DNA of 64,000 nt, from positions 49,180 through 113,179 of the forward strand of contig NZ_VIRL01000024.1 in assembly GCF_006874465.1 (NCBI RefSeq), given 5' to 3'. Both the position numbers and the translations under genes were made by a program. The notes under the pieces were generated by a model that made no database searches, was not told where the DNA came from, and was given only the letters and a program-made list of their open reading frames with translations. Numbering within the stretch: the stretch's first letter is position 1; every line of letters begins with the position of its first letter. Of the stretch, positions 14,989-24,236 are shown piece after piece. Origin of the DNA: Microbispora bryophytorum (GTDB lineage Bacteria; Actinomycetota; Actinomycetes; Streptosporangiales; Streptosporangiaceae).

Positions 14989-16011
14989 TCAGAACACCGG
15001 GATGATGTCCTCCGGGTCGATGACGTCGACGTTCACGCCGTCGATGTCGAGCTCCGGGATCGCGGGGAACTCGATCCCCCACCGCTCGACGATCGCGCGT
15101 ACGCGGGCCATCGCCAGCCGCCAGTTGTCGGCCTGCTCCTCGTACGACAGCACGCCGAGACCAGCCTCCCGCGCGTGGTCCATCAGCACACGGTGGTTGT
15201 GCAGGAAGTACGGCGGGAGCTCCCAGAAGCCCTCGGGCGGCTCCCACAGAATCATCGACAGGAACACGAACCCGGCGCGCAGCTGACGCGTGATCAGGCC
15301 GCGTACGTCGTCGGTGAGCCCGGGCCACTCGTTCTCCAGGATCGTCATGCAGATCTGGAGGTGCCGCGACTCGTCCCGGCCGATCTTGTGGAACATGTCC
15401 GAGAACAGGGGGTGCTCGGTGCCGGAGGCCATCCCCCGGAACAGCGTCGAGGCCGCCATCTCCCCCATCATGAAGCTCGTGAACAGCACGGCGAGCGAGT
15501 ACTTGCCCACGGCCGAGTTGTAGCCGTTCCAGTAGCGCCCGCCGTTGTGGTACAGCCAGCCGATGTTGTTGTGCGCCGCCCGCTCCAGGTCGGTGGAGGG
15601 CTGCCAGTCGAGCGGGCCGCCGGGCCACAGCCGCGCGATCGCGCGCTGGCAGCACTCCTCGTGGTTCATCTCGTCACGGGTGATGGAGAAGAAGCACTTG
15701 CGTACGGGATCCTCCTCGTGCTTCTCGAACGCCTGGATGGTGGCGCGGGCGAAGACGGCCGGGCCCGAGGCGTCGAAGTTGGCCAGCACGGAGAACCAGT
15801 ACATGATCCCCAGCCGCTGCTCGGCCGTGAACTCGCCGGGGTCGAGCAGGTTCCACGGCAGGTCGGCGGGGTTCCAGACCATCCGCTTGGACTTCTCGTA
15901 GATCGCCGCGAGCTTCTCGGTCTCCACCCGCCACTCCATCGGGTAGATGTTGGGCTGCGGGATCTCGGGCGCCGGCCAGAAACCACCGTCAGGAACCACG
16001 ACGTCCGGCAT
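14989..16011 (-). CDS. Ferritin-superfamily diiron protein, R2-like
   Basis: The 340-residue protein is mostly helical and has two carboxylate-histidine signatures, DEMNHE and DESRHL (E115/H118 and E215/H218 counting from the GTG at 16014), plus E185 in GEMAAST. D81 or a neighbour could supply the remaining ligand. The KRMVWNPADLPW stretch resembles the start of ribonucleotide-reductase R2 and R2-like oxidases. Such proteins use a di-metal centre for oxygenation or radical chemistry. No NrdA partner is present, so it is not a working reductase subunit here. An N-oxygenase or hydroxylase is possible. Start ATG 16011; GTG 16014 is an alternative. Confidence 0.7.
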   Translation of the reverse strand: MPDVVVPDGGFWPAPEIPQPNIYPMEWRVETEKLAAIYEKSKRMVWNPADLPWNLLDPGEFTAEQRLGIMYWFSVLANFDASGPAVFARATIQAFEKHEEDPVRKCFFSITRDEMNHEECCQRAIARLWPGGPLDWQPSTDLERAAHNNIGWLYHNGGRYWNGYNSAVGKYSLAVLFTSFMMGEMAASTLFRGMASGTEHPLFSDMFHKIGRDESRHLQICMTILENEWPGLTDDVRGLITRQLRAGFVFLSMILWEPPEGFWELPPYFLHNHRVLMDHAREAGLGVLSYEEQADNWRLAMARVRAIVERWGIEFPAIPELDIDGVNVDVIDPEDIIPVF

Positions 16012-16118
16012 CACGTCACCATCCCGCGCGCTTGTGATCGATTCGCCTGGTTACCCCATTTGCGTAACCCTGCTTTGTAACACTGTCAGCCTCATCCTGC
16101 GCCGTTCCGTCACAGCAA

Positions 16119-17072
16119 TCAAGTGCCCACTCCGCGCCGGCCGCGGCTGACCTGCGTGACCGCCACGCACACGAGCACGACCAGGGCCGCCGCGATCGTC
16201 GCGACGCCGATCTCCTCGCGCAGCAGCAGCCAGGCCCACACCAGCGTGATCAGTGGCTGGGCGAGCTGGATCTGCCCGGCACGGGCGATCCCGCCCATCG
16301 CGAGCCCGGCGTACCACGGGATGAACCCGAGGAACATCGACACCAGCCCGACGTACGCGAATCCGGCCAGCGACTCGGCCGAGGGCTCCATGGGCGTGGT
16401 GATCGCCAGCACCGCCGTCACGGGAACGGTGAGCGGGGCCGCGACCACCAGGGCGTAGGAGATGACCCGCCAGCCGGGTGTCTCCCGCGCGAGGCGTCCG
16501 CCCTCGGTGTAGCCGACGGCGGCCGACAGCAGGGCGAGCACGAGCAGCACGTCGGCCCCGGCGAAGCGGCCGGTCCCCCGGGTCAGGGTGAACACGGTGA
16601 TCGACAGCGCGCCGGCCGCGCAGGCCGCCCAGAACAGGGGTCTCGGCCGCTCCCCCGCGCGTAGCACGGCGAACGCGGCCGTGGCGGCGGGGAGCAGGCC
16701 GATGACGACGGCCGAGTGGGCCGTGCTCGCGCCGCCGTCCAGGGCGAGGCCGCTGAACAGCGGAAAACCGAGGACCACACCCAGCACGATCATCGCGTAC
16801 GACCGCAGATGGGCACGAGGCGGCAGGAGCGGCGCCCCGGCGGCCTTCAGGCAGATCACCGCGGCGAGCGCCGCGAGCGCGGCCCGCCCGATCGCGACGA
16901 GATACGGATCGAACCCCCGCATCGCGAACACGGTCGCGGGAAACGACCCCGAGAACGACAGGACGCCCGCGCCCGCCAGGAGGCTGCCCCGCCATGCCGG
17001 GCGGCGAGGGGCGTTCGCGGCGGGGACGTCCGCTATCGGAAGGACATCAATAGCGCTATCGTCAGCTTTCAT
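16119..17072 (-). CDS. EamA/DMT-family metabolite exporter
   Basis: From ATG 17072 the protein has 317 residues with ten predicted membrane helices in two EamA halves (LLAGAGVLSFSGSFPATVFAMRG and, in the second half, FAYVGLVSMFLGFIPWYAGLAMGGIARAGQ). Such transporters export amino acids or other small metabolites. The start codon overlaps that of the divergent MocR gene within a single CATG. A 33-residue upstream extension of the frame lies inside the MocR gene and is not credible. Pairing with MocR makes it the likely target of that regulator, a common arrangement. Confidence 0.88.
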   Translation of the reverse strand: MKADDSAIDVLPIADVPAANAPRRPAWRGSLLAGAGVLSFSGSFPATVFAMRGFDPYLVAIGRAALAALAAVICLKAAGAPLLPPRAHLRSYAMIVLGVVLGFPLFSGLALDGGASTAHSAVVIGLLPAATAAFAVLRAGERPRPLFWAACAAGALSITVFTLTRGTGRFAGADVLLVLALLSAAVGYTEGGRLARETPGWRVISYALVVAAPLTVPVTAVLAITTPMEPSAESLAGFAYVGLVSMFLGFIPWYAGLAMGGIARAGQIQLAQPLITLVWAWLLLREEIGVATIAAALVVLVCVAVTQVSRGRRGVGT

Positions 17073-17092
17073 GAACGACGATAGCAGTATCG
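17050..17092. promoter_or_regulatory. Shared operator with two opposed leaderless promoters
   Basis: GCTATCGTC (17055-17063) and GACGATAGC (17077-17085) are exact inverted copies centred on base 17070, right at the overlapping start codons (CATG, 17070-17073). Each arm contains TATCGT read toward the gene on the other side, 8 bases before the MocR ATG and 5 before the EamA ATG. The left arm also belongs to the palindrome ATAGCGCTAT (17050-17059), and GATAGCAGTATC extends the right side to 17092. One bound MocR dimer would cover both promoters and both start codons. Confidence 0.65.
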
Positions 17093-18486
17093 CCCGTCTC
17101 GCCGCGATGCTCCGGGAGGAGACGGAGCGGTCGCGTCCGGGCGAGCGGCTGCCGTCCAGCAGAGAGATCATGCGCCGTCACGGCGTGGGCCCGGTGACGG
17201 TCTCGCGGGCGATCGCGCAGCTCGCGGCGGAGGGCCGGGTCGTCACCCGTCCCGGCGCGGGCGTGTTCGTGGCGGCGGCCCGGCGGCCGGTCGCGGAGGC
17301 GCCCGACCTGTCGTGGCAGACCGTGGCCCTGGGCGACCGGGTCGTGGACGACACGGCGACGGCGAGCCTGCTGGCCCAGCCCGCCGACGGCGTCGTGCCG
17401 CTCACGGGCGGCTATCTCAATCCGGAGCTGCGCCCGGTGCAGGCGCTGGCCGCGGCGGCCGCGCGAGCCGTACGCCGGCCGGAGGCGTGGAGCATTCCCC
17501 CGCTGAGCGGCCTGCCGGAGCTGCGCCGATGGTTCGCCGCGGAGGCCGGCGGCGCCGTGACGCAGAACGACGTGCTCGTGGTGAGCGGCGGGCAGTCGGC
17601 GCTCACCCTCGCGTTCCGCGCGCTGGCGGCTCCCGGCTCACCGATCCTCGTCGAGACCCCCACCTACCCGGGCGCGCTCGCGGCCGCCAGGGCCGCCGGG
17701 CTGCGCGCGAGCGCGGTGCCGCTCGACGAGGACGGCGTGCGGCCCGACCTCCTCGCGGAGGCGTTCGCGATGACGGGGGCGCGGGTGTTCTACTGCCAGC
17801 CGACGCTGCACAACCCCACGGGGGCGACGCTGACCCGCGAGCGCAGGGAGCAGGTGCTCGCCGTGGCGCGCGCGGCGGGGGCGTTCGTGATCGAGGACGA
17901 CTACGCGCGATATCTGGCCGACGGCCCGGTTCCGCCGCCCATGGTGACCATGGACGCCCACGGCACCGTGGTCCACATCCTGTCGCTGAGCAAGATCACT
18001 TCACCCAGTCTGCGGGTGGCGGGCCTGACCGCGCGGGGCCCGGCCGCGCACCGGCTGCGGGCCTGCCAGGTGGTGGAGTCGTTCTTCGTCGCCCGGCCCC
18101 TGCAGGAGACGGCCATGGAGTTCGTGGGCTCCACCGCCTGGCGGCGTCACCTCGGCGCCGTCCGGCAGGAGATCGGCGTACGGCAGGCCACGCTGCTGGC
18201 CGGGCTCGCCCGCCACGCGCCCGCCGCCGAGGTGCACCTCGCGCCGCACGGCGGCCTGCACGTCTGGGTGCGGTTGCCGCCCGGCACCGACGAGGCGGAA
18301 GTGGTCGAGACGGCGCAGGCACGGGGCGTGCTGGTGAGCCCGGGTCGCATCTACTACCCGGCCGAGCCGCCGGGGCCGCGGCTGCGGCTGACCCACACGG
18401 CCGCGAGCGGCCTGCCCGAACTGGAAGAGGGCATCCGCCGCCTCGCTCCGGTCCTGTCCCAGGGGTCACATCGGTCCCAGTGGTGA
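17071..18486 (+). CDS. MocR-type regulator (GntR winged helix fused to aminotransferase fold)
   Basis: The 471-residue protein has a GntR winged helix at 1-70 (RLPSSREIMRRHGVGPVTVSRAIAQLAAEGRV). A linker leads to a fold-type I aminotransferase domain at about 110-465, with the PLP-phosphate region GGQSAL (173-178), N248-P, the Asp of EDDY (275-278) and the PLP lysine K308 in SLSKITSPSLR. MocR proteins use PLP or an amino-PLP adduct as signal. The divergent EamA transporter is the expected target. I chose ATG 17071 because it begins the winged helix. Upstream open frame is antisense to the transporter. Confidence 0.92.
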   Translation: MNDDSSIARLAAMLREETERSRPGERLPSSREIMRRHGVGPVTVSRAIAQLAAEGRVVTRPGAGVFVAAARRPVAEAPDLSWQTVALGDRVVDDTATASLLAQPADGVVPLTGGYLNPELRPVQALAAAAARAVRRPEAWSIPPLSGLPELRRWFAAEAGGAVTQNDVLVVSGGQSALTLAFRALAAPGSPILVETPTYPGALAAARAAGLRASAVPLDEDGVRPDLLAEAFAMTGARVFYCQPTLHNPTGATLTRERREQVLAVARAAGAFVIEDDYARYLADGPVPPPMVTMDAHGTVVHILSLSKITSPSLRVAGLTARGPAAHRLRACQVVESFFVARPLQETAMEFVGSTAWRRHLGAVRQEIGVRQATLLAGLARHAPAAEVHLAPHGGLHVWVRLPPGTDEAEVVETAQARGVLVSPGRIYYPAEPPGPRLRLTHTAASGLPELEEGIRRLAPVLSQGSHRSQW

Positions 18487-18549
18487 ACCTTTGCCCCGGT
18501 TGAGTCGTCTCTTCTCTGTCGCCCTTCACCCCCTCGCAGAGGAGACATC

Positions 18550-19302
18550 GTGCGCTTCCGCTCTCTGGTGATCGCGTTATGCGCCGTGCTCGCGTCAGCC
18601 GGCCTGCTCGTCGTCCCGTTCGCCGCCCAGGCCGCCCCCGCCGGGACGTCCTCCGCCTCGGCGGGCTGCTACCGCCAGGTCGGGGATCACTGGGAATGCG
18701 TCACGCCCGGCGCGTTCTGCCCGGCGGCGGCGCACGGCAGGAACGGAACCGCGCAGGACGGCGACTCCTACCGGTGTGTGCAGGACGGCTCCTACTGGCG
18801 CTGGAAGCCGGCCGGCTCCTCGGGAGGCGCGGCCCCGAAGCCCAAGCCGACCGCGAAGCCGACGAGGCCGAAGTGCTCCCAGAAGTACCTGCCGTTGCCG
18901 GACCCGAAGTGCCAGCCGGGGACGCGCAACCCCGCCGTCACCCAGCGGACGATCAAGTCCACGATCTGCGCCCCCGGCTACAGCAGGAAGGCCGCGCCTC
19001 CGGCGAGCTACACCAACGCGCTGCGCGTCACGCAGATCGCGCAGTACGGCTACGCGGACAGGAAGCCGTCGCACTACAAGGAGGACCACCTCATCCCGCT
19101 GTCCCTGGGCGGGTCGCCCAAGAGCGTCAAGAACCTGTGGCCCGAGCCGGTTCACGCGGGCAAGGACAAGACCCCGGCCGCGAAGGACGCGGTCGAGCTC
19201 ACGCTGTGGAGGGCCGTGTGCCACGGCAGGGTGCCGCTCGCCAAGGCGCAGCAGGCGATCGCCAAGAACTGGCGGACCGCGGTGCGGCGGCTCGGACTCT
19301 AG
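18550..19302 (+). CDS. Secreted cysteine-rich protein with HNH-like motif
   Basis: The 250-residue protein starts at GTG 18550 behind AGAGGAG. A signal peptide covers about 1-29 (hydrophobic core LVIALCAVLASAGLLVV, cleavage near AQA-AP). The mature part has a Cys-rich N-terminal region (C40, C50, C57, C76), a Pro/Lys/Thr linker at about 95-108, and a C-terminal domain with EDHLIPLSLGG (178-188) and NLWPEP (195-200). That pair is the pattern of small HNH/beta-beta-alpha-metal nuclease-like domains. An extracellular nuclease is plausible but untested, and the Cys domain is unfamiliar to me. A strong hairpin follows the gene. Confidence 0.7.
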   Translation: MRFRSLVIALCAVLASAGLLVVPFAAQAAPAGTSSASAGCYRQVGDHWECVTPGAFCPAAAHGRNGTAQDGDSYRCVQDGSYWRWKPAGSSGGAAPKPKPTAKPTRPKCSQKYLPLPDPKCQPGTRNPAVTQRTIKSTICAPGYSRKAAPPASYTNALRVTQIAQYGYADRKPSHYKEDHLIPLSLGGSPKSVKNLWPEPVHAGKDKTPAAKDAVELTLWRAVCHGRVPLAKAQQAIAKNWRTAVRRLGL

Positions 19303-19332
19303 ATCCCGCCGCCGTTCCTCCGGCAGGTGCGA

Positions 19333-19363
19333 CAACACCACCGAAAGGCTTTCGGTGGTGTTG
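19333..19363. terminator. Hairpin terminator after the secreted HNH-like gene
   Basis: CAACACCACCGAAAG (19333-19347) is exactly inverted at 19349-19363. The stem is long with a tiny loop and begins 31 bases after the stop codon. Only a weak T-tract follows (TATTTC), so termination could be efficient but is inferred. Confidence 0.65.
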
Positions 19364-19414
19364 GTATTTCGCGACCTCCGACTGTCGTACAGTGGTCACG
19401 AGGGGTGATCGATC

Positions 19415-19960
19415 ATGACTGGCCCGGCGGAGCTGCTCCGCGACTTCGTGAACACCTACGACGTCGAGGGAGACGCCGACGAGCTGGCCTCGCCGGCCGA
19501 GCTGTCCGTCTGGCTGCGCGAACGGGGGCTGATCGGCGACGACGACCGCGCCGCCGACGAGGACCTCACAGTGGCGACCCAGCTGCGCGAAGGACTGCGG
19601 GTCGCGCTGCGCGGCAACCACGACGGGGGTCCGTACGAGGTTCCGGCGGGGCTGGCCACGGCGCTGACGGGACTGCCGGTTCGCGTGACGCTCTCGGCGG
19701 GAACGCCGGCGCTCGAACCCGTGAGGTCCGGAGTGGCGGGCGGTCTCACGCGGCTCGCGGCGCTGATCCCCGCCGCCCACGCCGACGGCACCTGGCCACG
19801 GCTCAAGGTCTGCGCCGAGAGCACCTGCCAATGGGCCTTCATCGACTCCTCGAAAAACCGGTCTCGCTCCTGGTGCTCCATGCGCGTCTGCGGAAACCGC
19901 ACAAAAACCCGGGCATATCGGGCGCGACGCCAGGCGGAAGGTACGCCGAGGCCCTCCTGA
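19415..19960 (+). CDS. CGNR zinc-finger regulator-like protein
   Basis: The 181-residue protein has an N-terminal helical region of the ABATE type (ELLRDFVNTYDVE ...). Its C-terminal CGNR zinc finger has C133, C138, C154 and C159, and the last begins the name-giving CGNR motif (159-162), followed by a basic tail. Proteins of this family are presumed stress-linked DNA-binding regulators in actinobacteria. The start at 19415 follows AGGGG. It is followed on the same strand by a GNAT gene after 38 bases, possibly one transcript. Confidence 0.85.
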   Translation: MTGPAELLRDFVNTYDVEGDADELASPAELSVWLRERGLIGDDDRAADEDLTVATQLREGLRVALRGNHDGGPYEVPAGLATALTGLPVRVTLSAGTPALEPVRSGVAGGLTRLAALIPAAHADGTWPRLKVCAESTCQWAFIDSSKNRSRSWCSMRVCGNRTKTRAYRARRQAEGTPRPS

Positions 19961-19998
19961 CCAGTACGGTGTTACAGGCTAAGAAAGGAGCCCGCCGA

Positions 19999-20601
19999 AT
20001 GGGTGTCAGAGCTGCCCGCCTCGAGGACGTCGACGCGGTGACCAGCACCCAGATCCGGGCGTGGAAGGCGGTTTATCGCGACTTCCTGCCACCGATCCCG
20101 CTGGAGCAGATGACCGGGCCGGCGGCGGAGAAGATGTGGCGCCGCCAGTGGGAGGAGGCGATCCTCTCGCCGCCCACGCCCCGCCATCGTCTACTCGTCG
20201 CCGTCGAGCGGGTCGTGCCCGACACCGACGCGTTCACCGCGCTCGGGCCCGGCGGCATCCTCGCGACCGCCGCGCAGCGTGCGTCCGACCGGGTCGTGGG
20301 GCTGGCGTCGCACGGACCCGCCGAGGACCCCGACCTGCACCCGGCCACGACGGCCGAGTTGATGACGTTGCTCGTCGATCCCAACCACATCAGGCGCGGG
20401 CACGGCAGCAGGCTGCTCAACGCCACCGTCGACCACCTGCGCGAGGACGGCTACAACACGGTCGTCACCTGGGTCTTCGCCGACAACCACCCGATGCTCG
20501 GCTTCCTTGAGTCGACGGGCTGGGGCGAGGACGAGGCCGAGCGTGTCCTCGACATGGGCCGCCCGATCAGGATGATCCGCCTCACCACCGACATCAGCTG
20601 A
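19999..20601 (+). CDS. GNAT-family N-acetyltransferase
   Basis: The 200-residue protein has the GNAT core. An N-terminal strand-helix (VRAARLEDVDAVTSTQIRAWKAVYRDFL) is typical of the branch with a Tyr-rich substrate loop. The acetyl-CoA loop reads IRRGHGSRLLNATVDHLRE, and a C-terminal strand ends FLESTGWGEDE. Substrate unknown. ATG 19999 has AAAGGAG 8 bases upstream, which fixes the start although the frame is open much further back. It follows the CGNR gene and may be co-transcribed. Confidence 0.87.
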   Translation: MGVRAARLEDVDAVTSTQIRAWKAVYRDFLPPIPLEQMTGPAAEKMWRRQWEEAILSPPTPRHRLLVAVERVVPDTDAFTALGPGGILATAAQRASDRVVGLASHGPAEDPDLHPATTAELMTLLVDPNHIRRGHGSRLLNATVDHLREDGYNTVVTWVFADNHPMLGFLESTGWGEDEAERVLDMGRPIRMIRLTTDIS

Positions 20602-20744
20602 GTGACCTCCCTTTCCGCCCGTTCGTTACGGCTTCCGCCCCCGTCGGCGTCGCCTCCGCCAACCCCGCTGTCACGACATGACGGGGGATTGGCCAGACTA
20701 GGTACGCCTTTACCGGCTACGCACAGGTAGGAAAAGGGAGTCAC

Positions 20745-21617
20745 GTGGCCACCCCAGCTCAATGGTTAGCGGGCGCACGCCCCCGTACGCTGCCCGCCGC
20801 CGTCGTCCCGGTCGCCGTCGGCACCGGTGCCGCCGTCGCGGAGGACGGCGCGGTCTGGTGGCGCGCCCTGCTCGCGCTGTTCGTCGCGCTGGCTCTGCAG
20901 GTCGGGGTCAACTACGCCAACGACTACAGCGACGGCGTGAAGGGCACCGACAAGGACCGCGTGGGCCCCCTGCGGCTGGTCGGCTCGGGCGTCGCGGCCC
21001 CGAAGCAGGTGCTCACCGCCGCCCTCGGCTGCTTCCTCGCCGCCGCGGTCGCCGGGCTCGTCCTGGTGGTGGCCACCCAGGCCTGGTGGCTGCTGCTCGT
21101 CGGCCTCGCCTCCATCCTGGCCGCCTGGTTCTACACCGGAGGCTCCCGCCCGTACGGCTACCGCGCGCTCGGCGAGATCTCTGTCTTCGTGTTCTTCGGC
21201 ATCGTGGCCGTCGCCGGGACGACGTACGTCCAGGTGGAGCGGCTGACCTGGCTCTCGCTGGCCGCCGCCGTGCCCGTGGGGCTGCTCGCCTGCGCGCTCC
21301 TCGTGGTCAACAACCTGCGCGACATCGTGACCGACGGCCCCTCCGGCAAGCGCACGCTGGCCGTGGTGCTGGGTGACAGCCGCACGCGCCTGGCCTACTC
21401 GGCGACCCTGGTGCTGCCGTTCGTGTTCGCGCTCGCCCTGGTGCCGGCGCGGCCCTTCGCCGCGCTGACCGTGCTGGCGCTCCCCCTCGTGGTGACCCCG
21501 ATCAAGACGGTCCGCGCGGGGGCGACCGGTCCGGCGCTCATCGCGACGCTCCAGCAGACCGGCCGCCTGCAACTCGTCTTCGGCGCACTGTTCACCCTCG
21601 GCCTGGCCCTGTTCTGA
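20745..21617 (+). CDS. menA: 1,4-dihydroxy-2-naphthoate polyprenyltransferase
   Basis: The 290-residue UbiA-superfamily membrane enzyme attaches the prenyl chain to dihydroxynaphthoate in menaquinone synthesis. The two Asp-rich substrate motifs are clear: NYANDYSDGVKGTD (56-69) and NNLRDIVTDGPSGKRTLAV (189-207). About eight or nine membrane helices surround them. The GTG 20745 start is preceded by AAAAGGGAG. Length and motifs match actinobacterial MenA. No other men gene is present in the window, so it stands alone here. Confidence 0.93.
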   Translation: MATPAQWLAGARPRTLPAAVVPVAVGTGAAVAEDGAVWWRALLALFVALALQVGVNYANDYSDGVKGTDKDRVGPLRLVGSGVAAPKQVLTAALGCFLAAAVAGLVLVVATQAWWLLLVGLASILAAWFYTGGSRPYGYRALGEISVFVFFGIVAVAGTTYVQVERLTWLSLAAAVPVGLLACALLVVNNLRDIVTDGPSGKRTLAVVLGDSRTRLAYSATLVLPFVFALALVPARPFAALTVLALPLVVTPIKTVRAGATGPALIATLQQTGRLQLVFGALFTLGLALF

Positions 21618-21696
21618 CGGATGCCTCTCGCAGCGTCACCGCTCGCCGGCCTCGCGGTGCGAAAATCGTTTGCCGCACGACGCCGGTACCGTTTGC

Positions 21697-21890
21697 ATGT
21701 CTCCCATGCCACCCCTGCGGATCGCACCGGTGACCGACGCCACCATCGAGGACTGGCGGCACGCCCACAATGTGATCATTCCCGATGACCCGCTGGCCCT
21801 CGACGAGGTACGGGAGCCGAGTCCCACGAGGTGGACCGTTACTACCCGCCCGAGGGCGGCGGCCCGTTCATCACCCTGAGCAGGTCCTGA
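21697..21890 (+). pseudogene. GNAT acetyltransferase remnant
   Basis: From ATG 21697 the frame reads MSPMPPLRIAPVTDATIEDW ... IIPDDPLALDEVRE, the N-terminus of a GNAT protein, and then loses sense after about 40 codons. From 21822, in a different frame, 22 codons read SHEVDRYYPPEGGGPFITLS to a TGA at 21890. This looks like the true C-terminus of an enzyme whose middle is gone. Immediately after it, GAGCAGGTCCT occurs twice in tandem. The gene is evidently dead by internal deletion. It lies beside dapB. Confidence 0.5.
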
Positions 21891-22010
21891 GCAGGTCCTG
21901 AGCCGACCGTTCGAGGGGCGGCAAGGGGCCGCCCGCGCCTGTCCGGCACCGCGTGTTCCGCCTGACACGGCGATCACACCGGCGCGACGACAGGCCGGGC
22001 GGCGGGCGGA

Positions 22011-22925
<915 letters not shown>

Positions 22926-24236
22926 TCAGGCGATGGCGGAGCCGAAGTCCTTGTCGCTGTAGGGACCGATCACCGCGAGCGTCAGCGGCCGGTTGAGGAT
23001 GTCCGCGGCGACCGAGGCGATCTCCGCGGGGGTGACCGCCTCGATCCGCCCGAGCACCTCGTCGACCGTCATGAGCCGCTCGTACACGAGCTCGCTCTTG
23101 CCGATCCTGGACATGCGCGAGCCGGTGTCCTCCAGGCCGAGCACGAGTCCGCCGCGCATCTGGCCCTTGCCGCGCGCGATCTCCTCCTCGGTGATCCTCT
23201 CGGCCACGACCCTGGCCACCTCGTCACGGCAGATCTTCAGCACGTCGTCCACCTTCGAGGGCAGGCAGCCCACGTAGATGCCGAACTGGCCGGTGTCGGC
23301 GTACTGCGAGGTGTAGCTGTAGGCGCTGTAGGCCAGGCCGCGCTTCTCCCGGATCTCCTGGAACAGGCGCGACGACATCCCGCCGCCGAGCGCGGCGTTC
23401 AACACGCCGAGGGCGAAGCGCCGGTCGTCGTTGCGGTCGAAGGCGGTCATGCCGAGGACCAGGTTGGCCTGCTCGGTGGGCCGGTCGACCACGCGGACGC
23501 CGGTCCTGACGTCGACGCCGGGGCCGCCGATGCGCGGGGGCGCCGGCGCGGCGGAGCCGCCCAGCGCGCCCGCCCGTTCGTACGCCGCCGCGACCAGCGC
23601 GACCACCCGCTCGTGGTCGACGTTGCCCGCCACGGACACCACGGTGCGGGGCGGGATGTAGAACCGCTGGTAGTACTCGTGGATGCGGTCACGGGTGAGC
23701 GTGTTGATCGACTCCTCGTTGCCGAGGATCGGGCGGCCGATCGGCGTGTCGCCGTACAGCTCGGCGGAGAACTGCTCGTGCACCACGTCGGAGGGATCGT
23801 CGTCGTGCATGGCGATCTCCTCAAGGATCACGCCGCGCTCCGACTCCACGTCCTCCTCGGTGATCAGCGAGGAGGTCACCACGTCGGCGAGCACGTCGAT
23901 CGCCACCGGCAAATCCTCGTCGAGCACCCGGGCGTAGTAGCAGGTGTACTCCTTGGCGGTGAACGCGTTGATCTCACCGCCGATGCCCTCGATGGACGCC
24001 GAGATCTCCATGGCGTCGCGCGTGGGCGTGCCCTTGAAGAGCAGGTGCTCCAGGAAGTGGGTGGCCCCCATGTGCTCGGGGGCCTCGTCCCGCGACCCGA
24101 TGCCCACCCACAGGCCTACCGCCACACTGCGTACGGTCGGCATCGTCTCCGTCACGACCCGCAGGCCGCCGGGGAGGACGGTGCGGCGGATGACCCCCGC
24201 ACCGTCCTTACCCGGAAACAGTGTCTCGGTCGTCAC
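22926..24236 (-). CDS. M16 family zinc metallopeptidase
   Basis: The 436-residue protein resembles the catalytic subunit of mitochondrial processing peptidase. The inverted zinc motif HFLEH is at residues 60-64, and the distal glutamate lies in the [18 protein letters not shown] helix. The second half is the inactive M16 C-terminal domain ([24 protein letters not shown]). Its GTG start overlaps the pnp stop by 4 bases (GTGA), so it is coupled to pnp. This order is conserved in actinobacteria, but its substrate is not established. Confidence 0.93.
   Translation of the reverse strand: MTTETLFPGKDGAGVIRRTVLPGGLRVVTETMPTVRSVAVGLWVGIGSRDEAPEHMGATHFLEHLLFKGTPTRDAMEISASIEGIGGEINAFTAKEYTCYYARVLDEDLPVAIDVLADVVTSSLITEEDVESERGVILEEIAMHDDDPSDVVHEQFSAELYGDTPIGRPILGNEESINTLTRDRIHEYYQRFYIPPRTVVSVAGNVDHERVVALVAAAYERAGALGGSAAPAPPRIGGPGVDVRTGVRVVDRPTEQANLVLGMTAFDRNDDRRFALGVLNAALGGGMSSRLFQEIREKRGLAYSAYSYTSQYADTGQFGIYVGCLPSKVDDVLKICRDEVARVVAERITEEEIARGKGQMRGGLVLGLEDTGSRMSRIGKSELVYERLMTVDEVLGRIEAVTPAEIASVAADILNRPLTLAVIGPYSDKDFGSAIA

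Noticed and set aside
14989..16011. Reading this gene as ribonucleotide reductase small subunit
   Set aside because: No NrdA partner or thioredoxin gene nearby, and the radical-tyrosine and C-terminal interaction features could not be identified.
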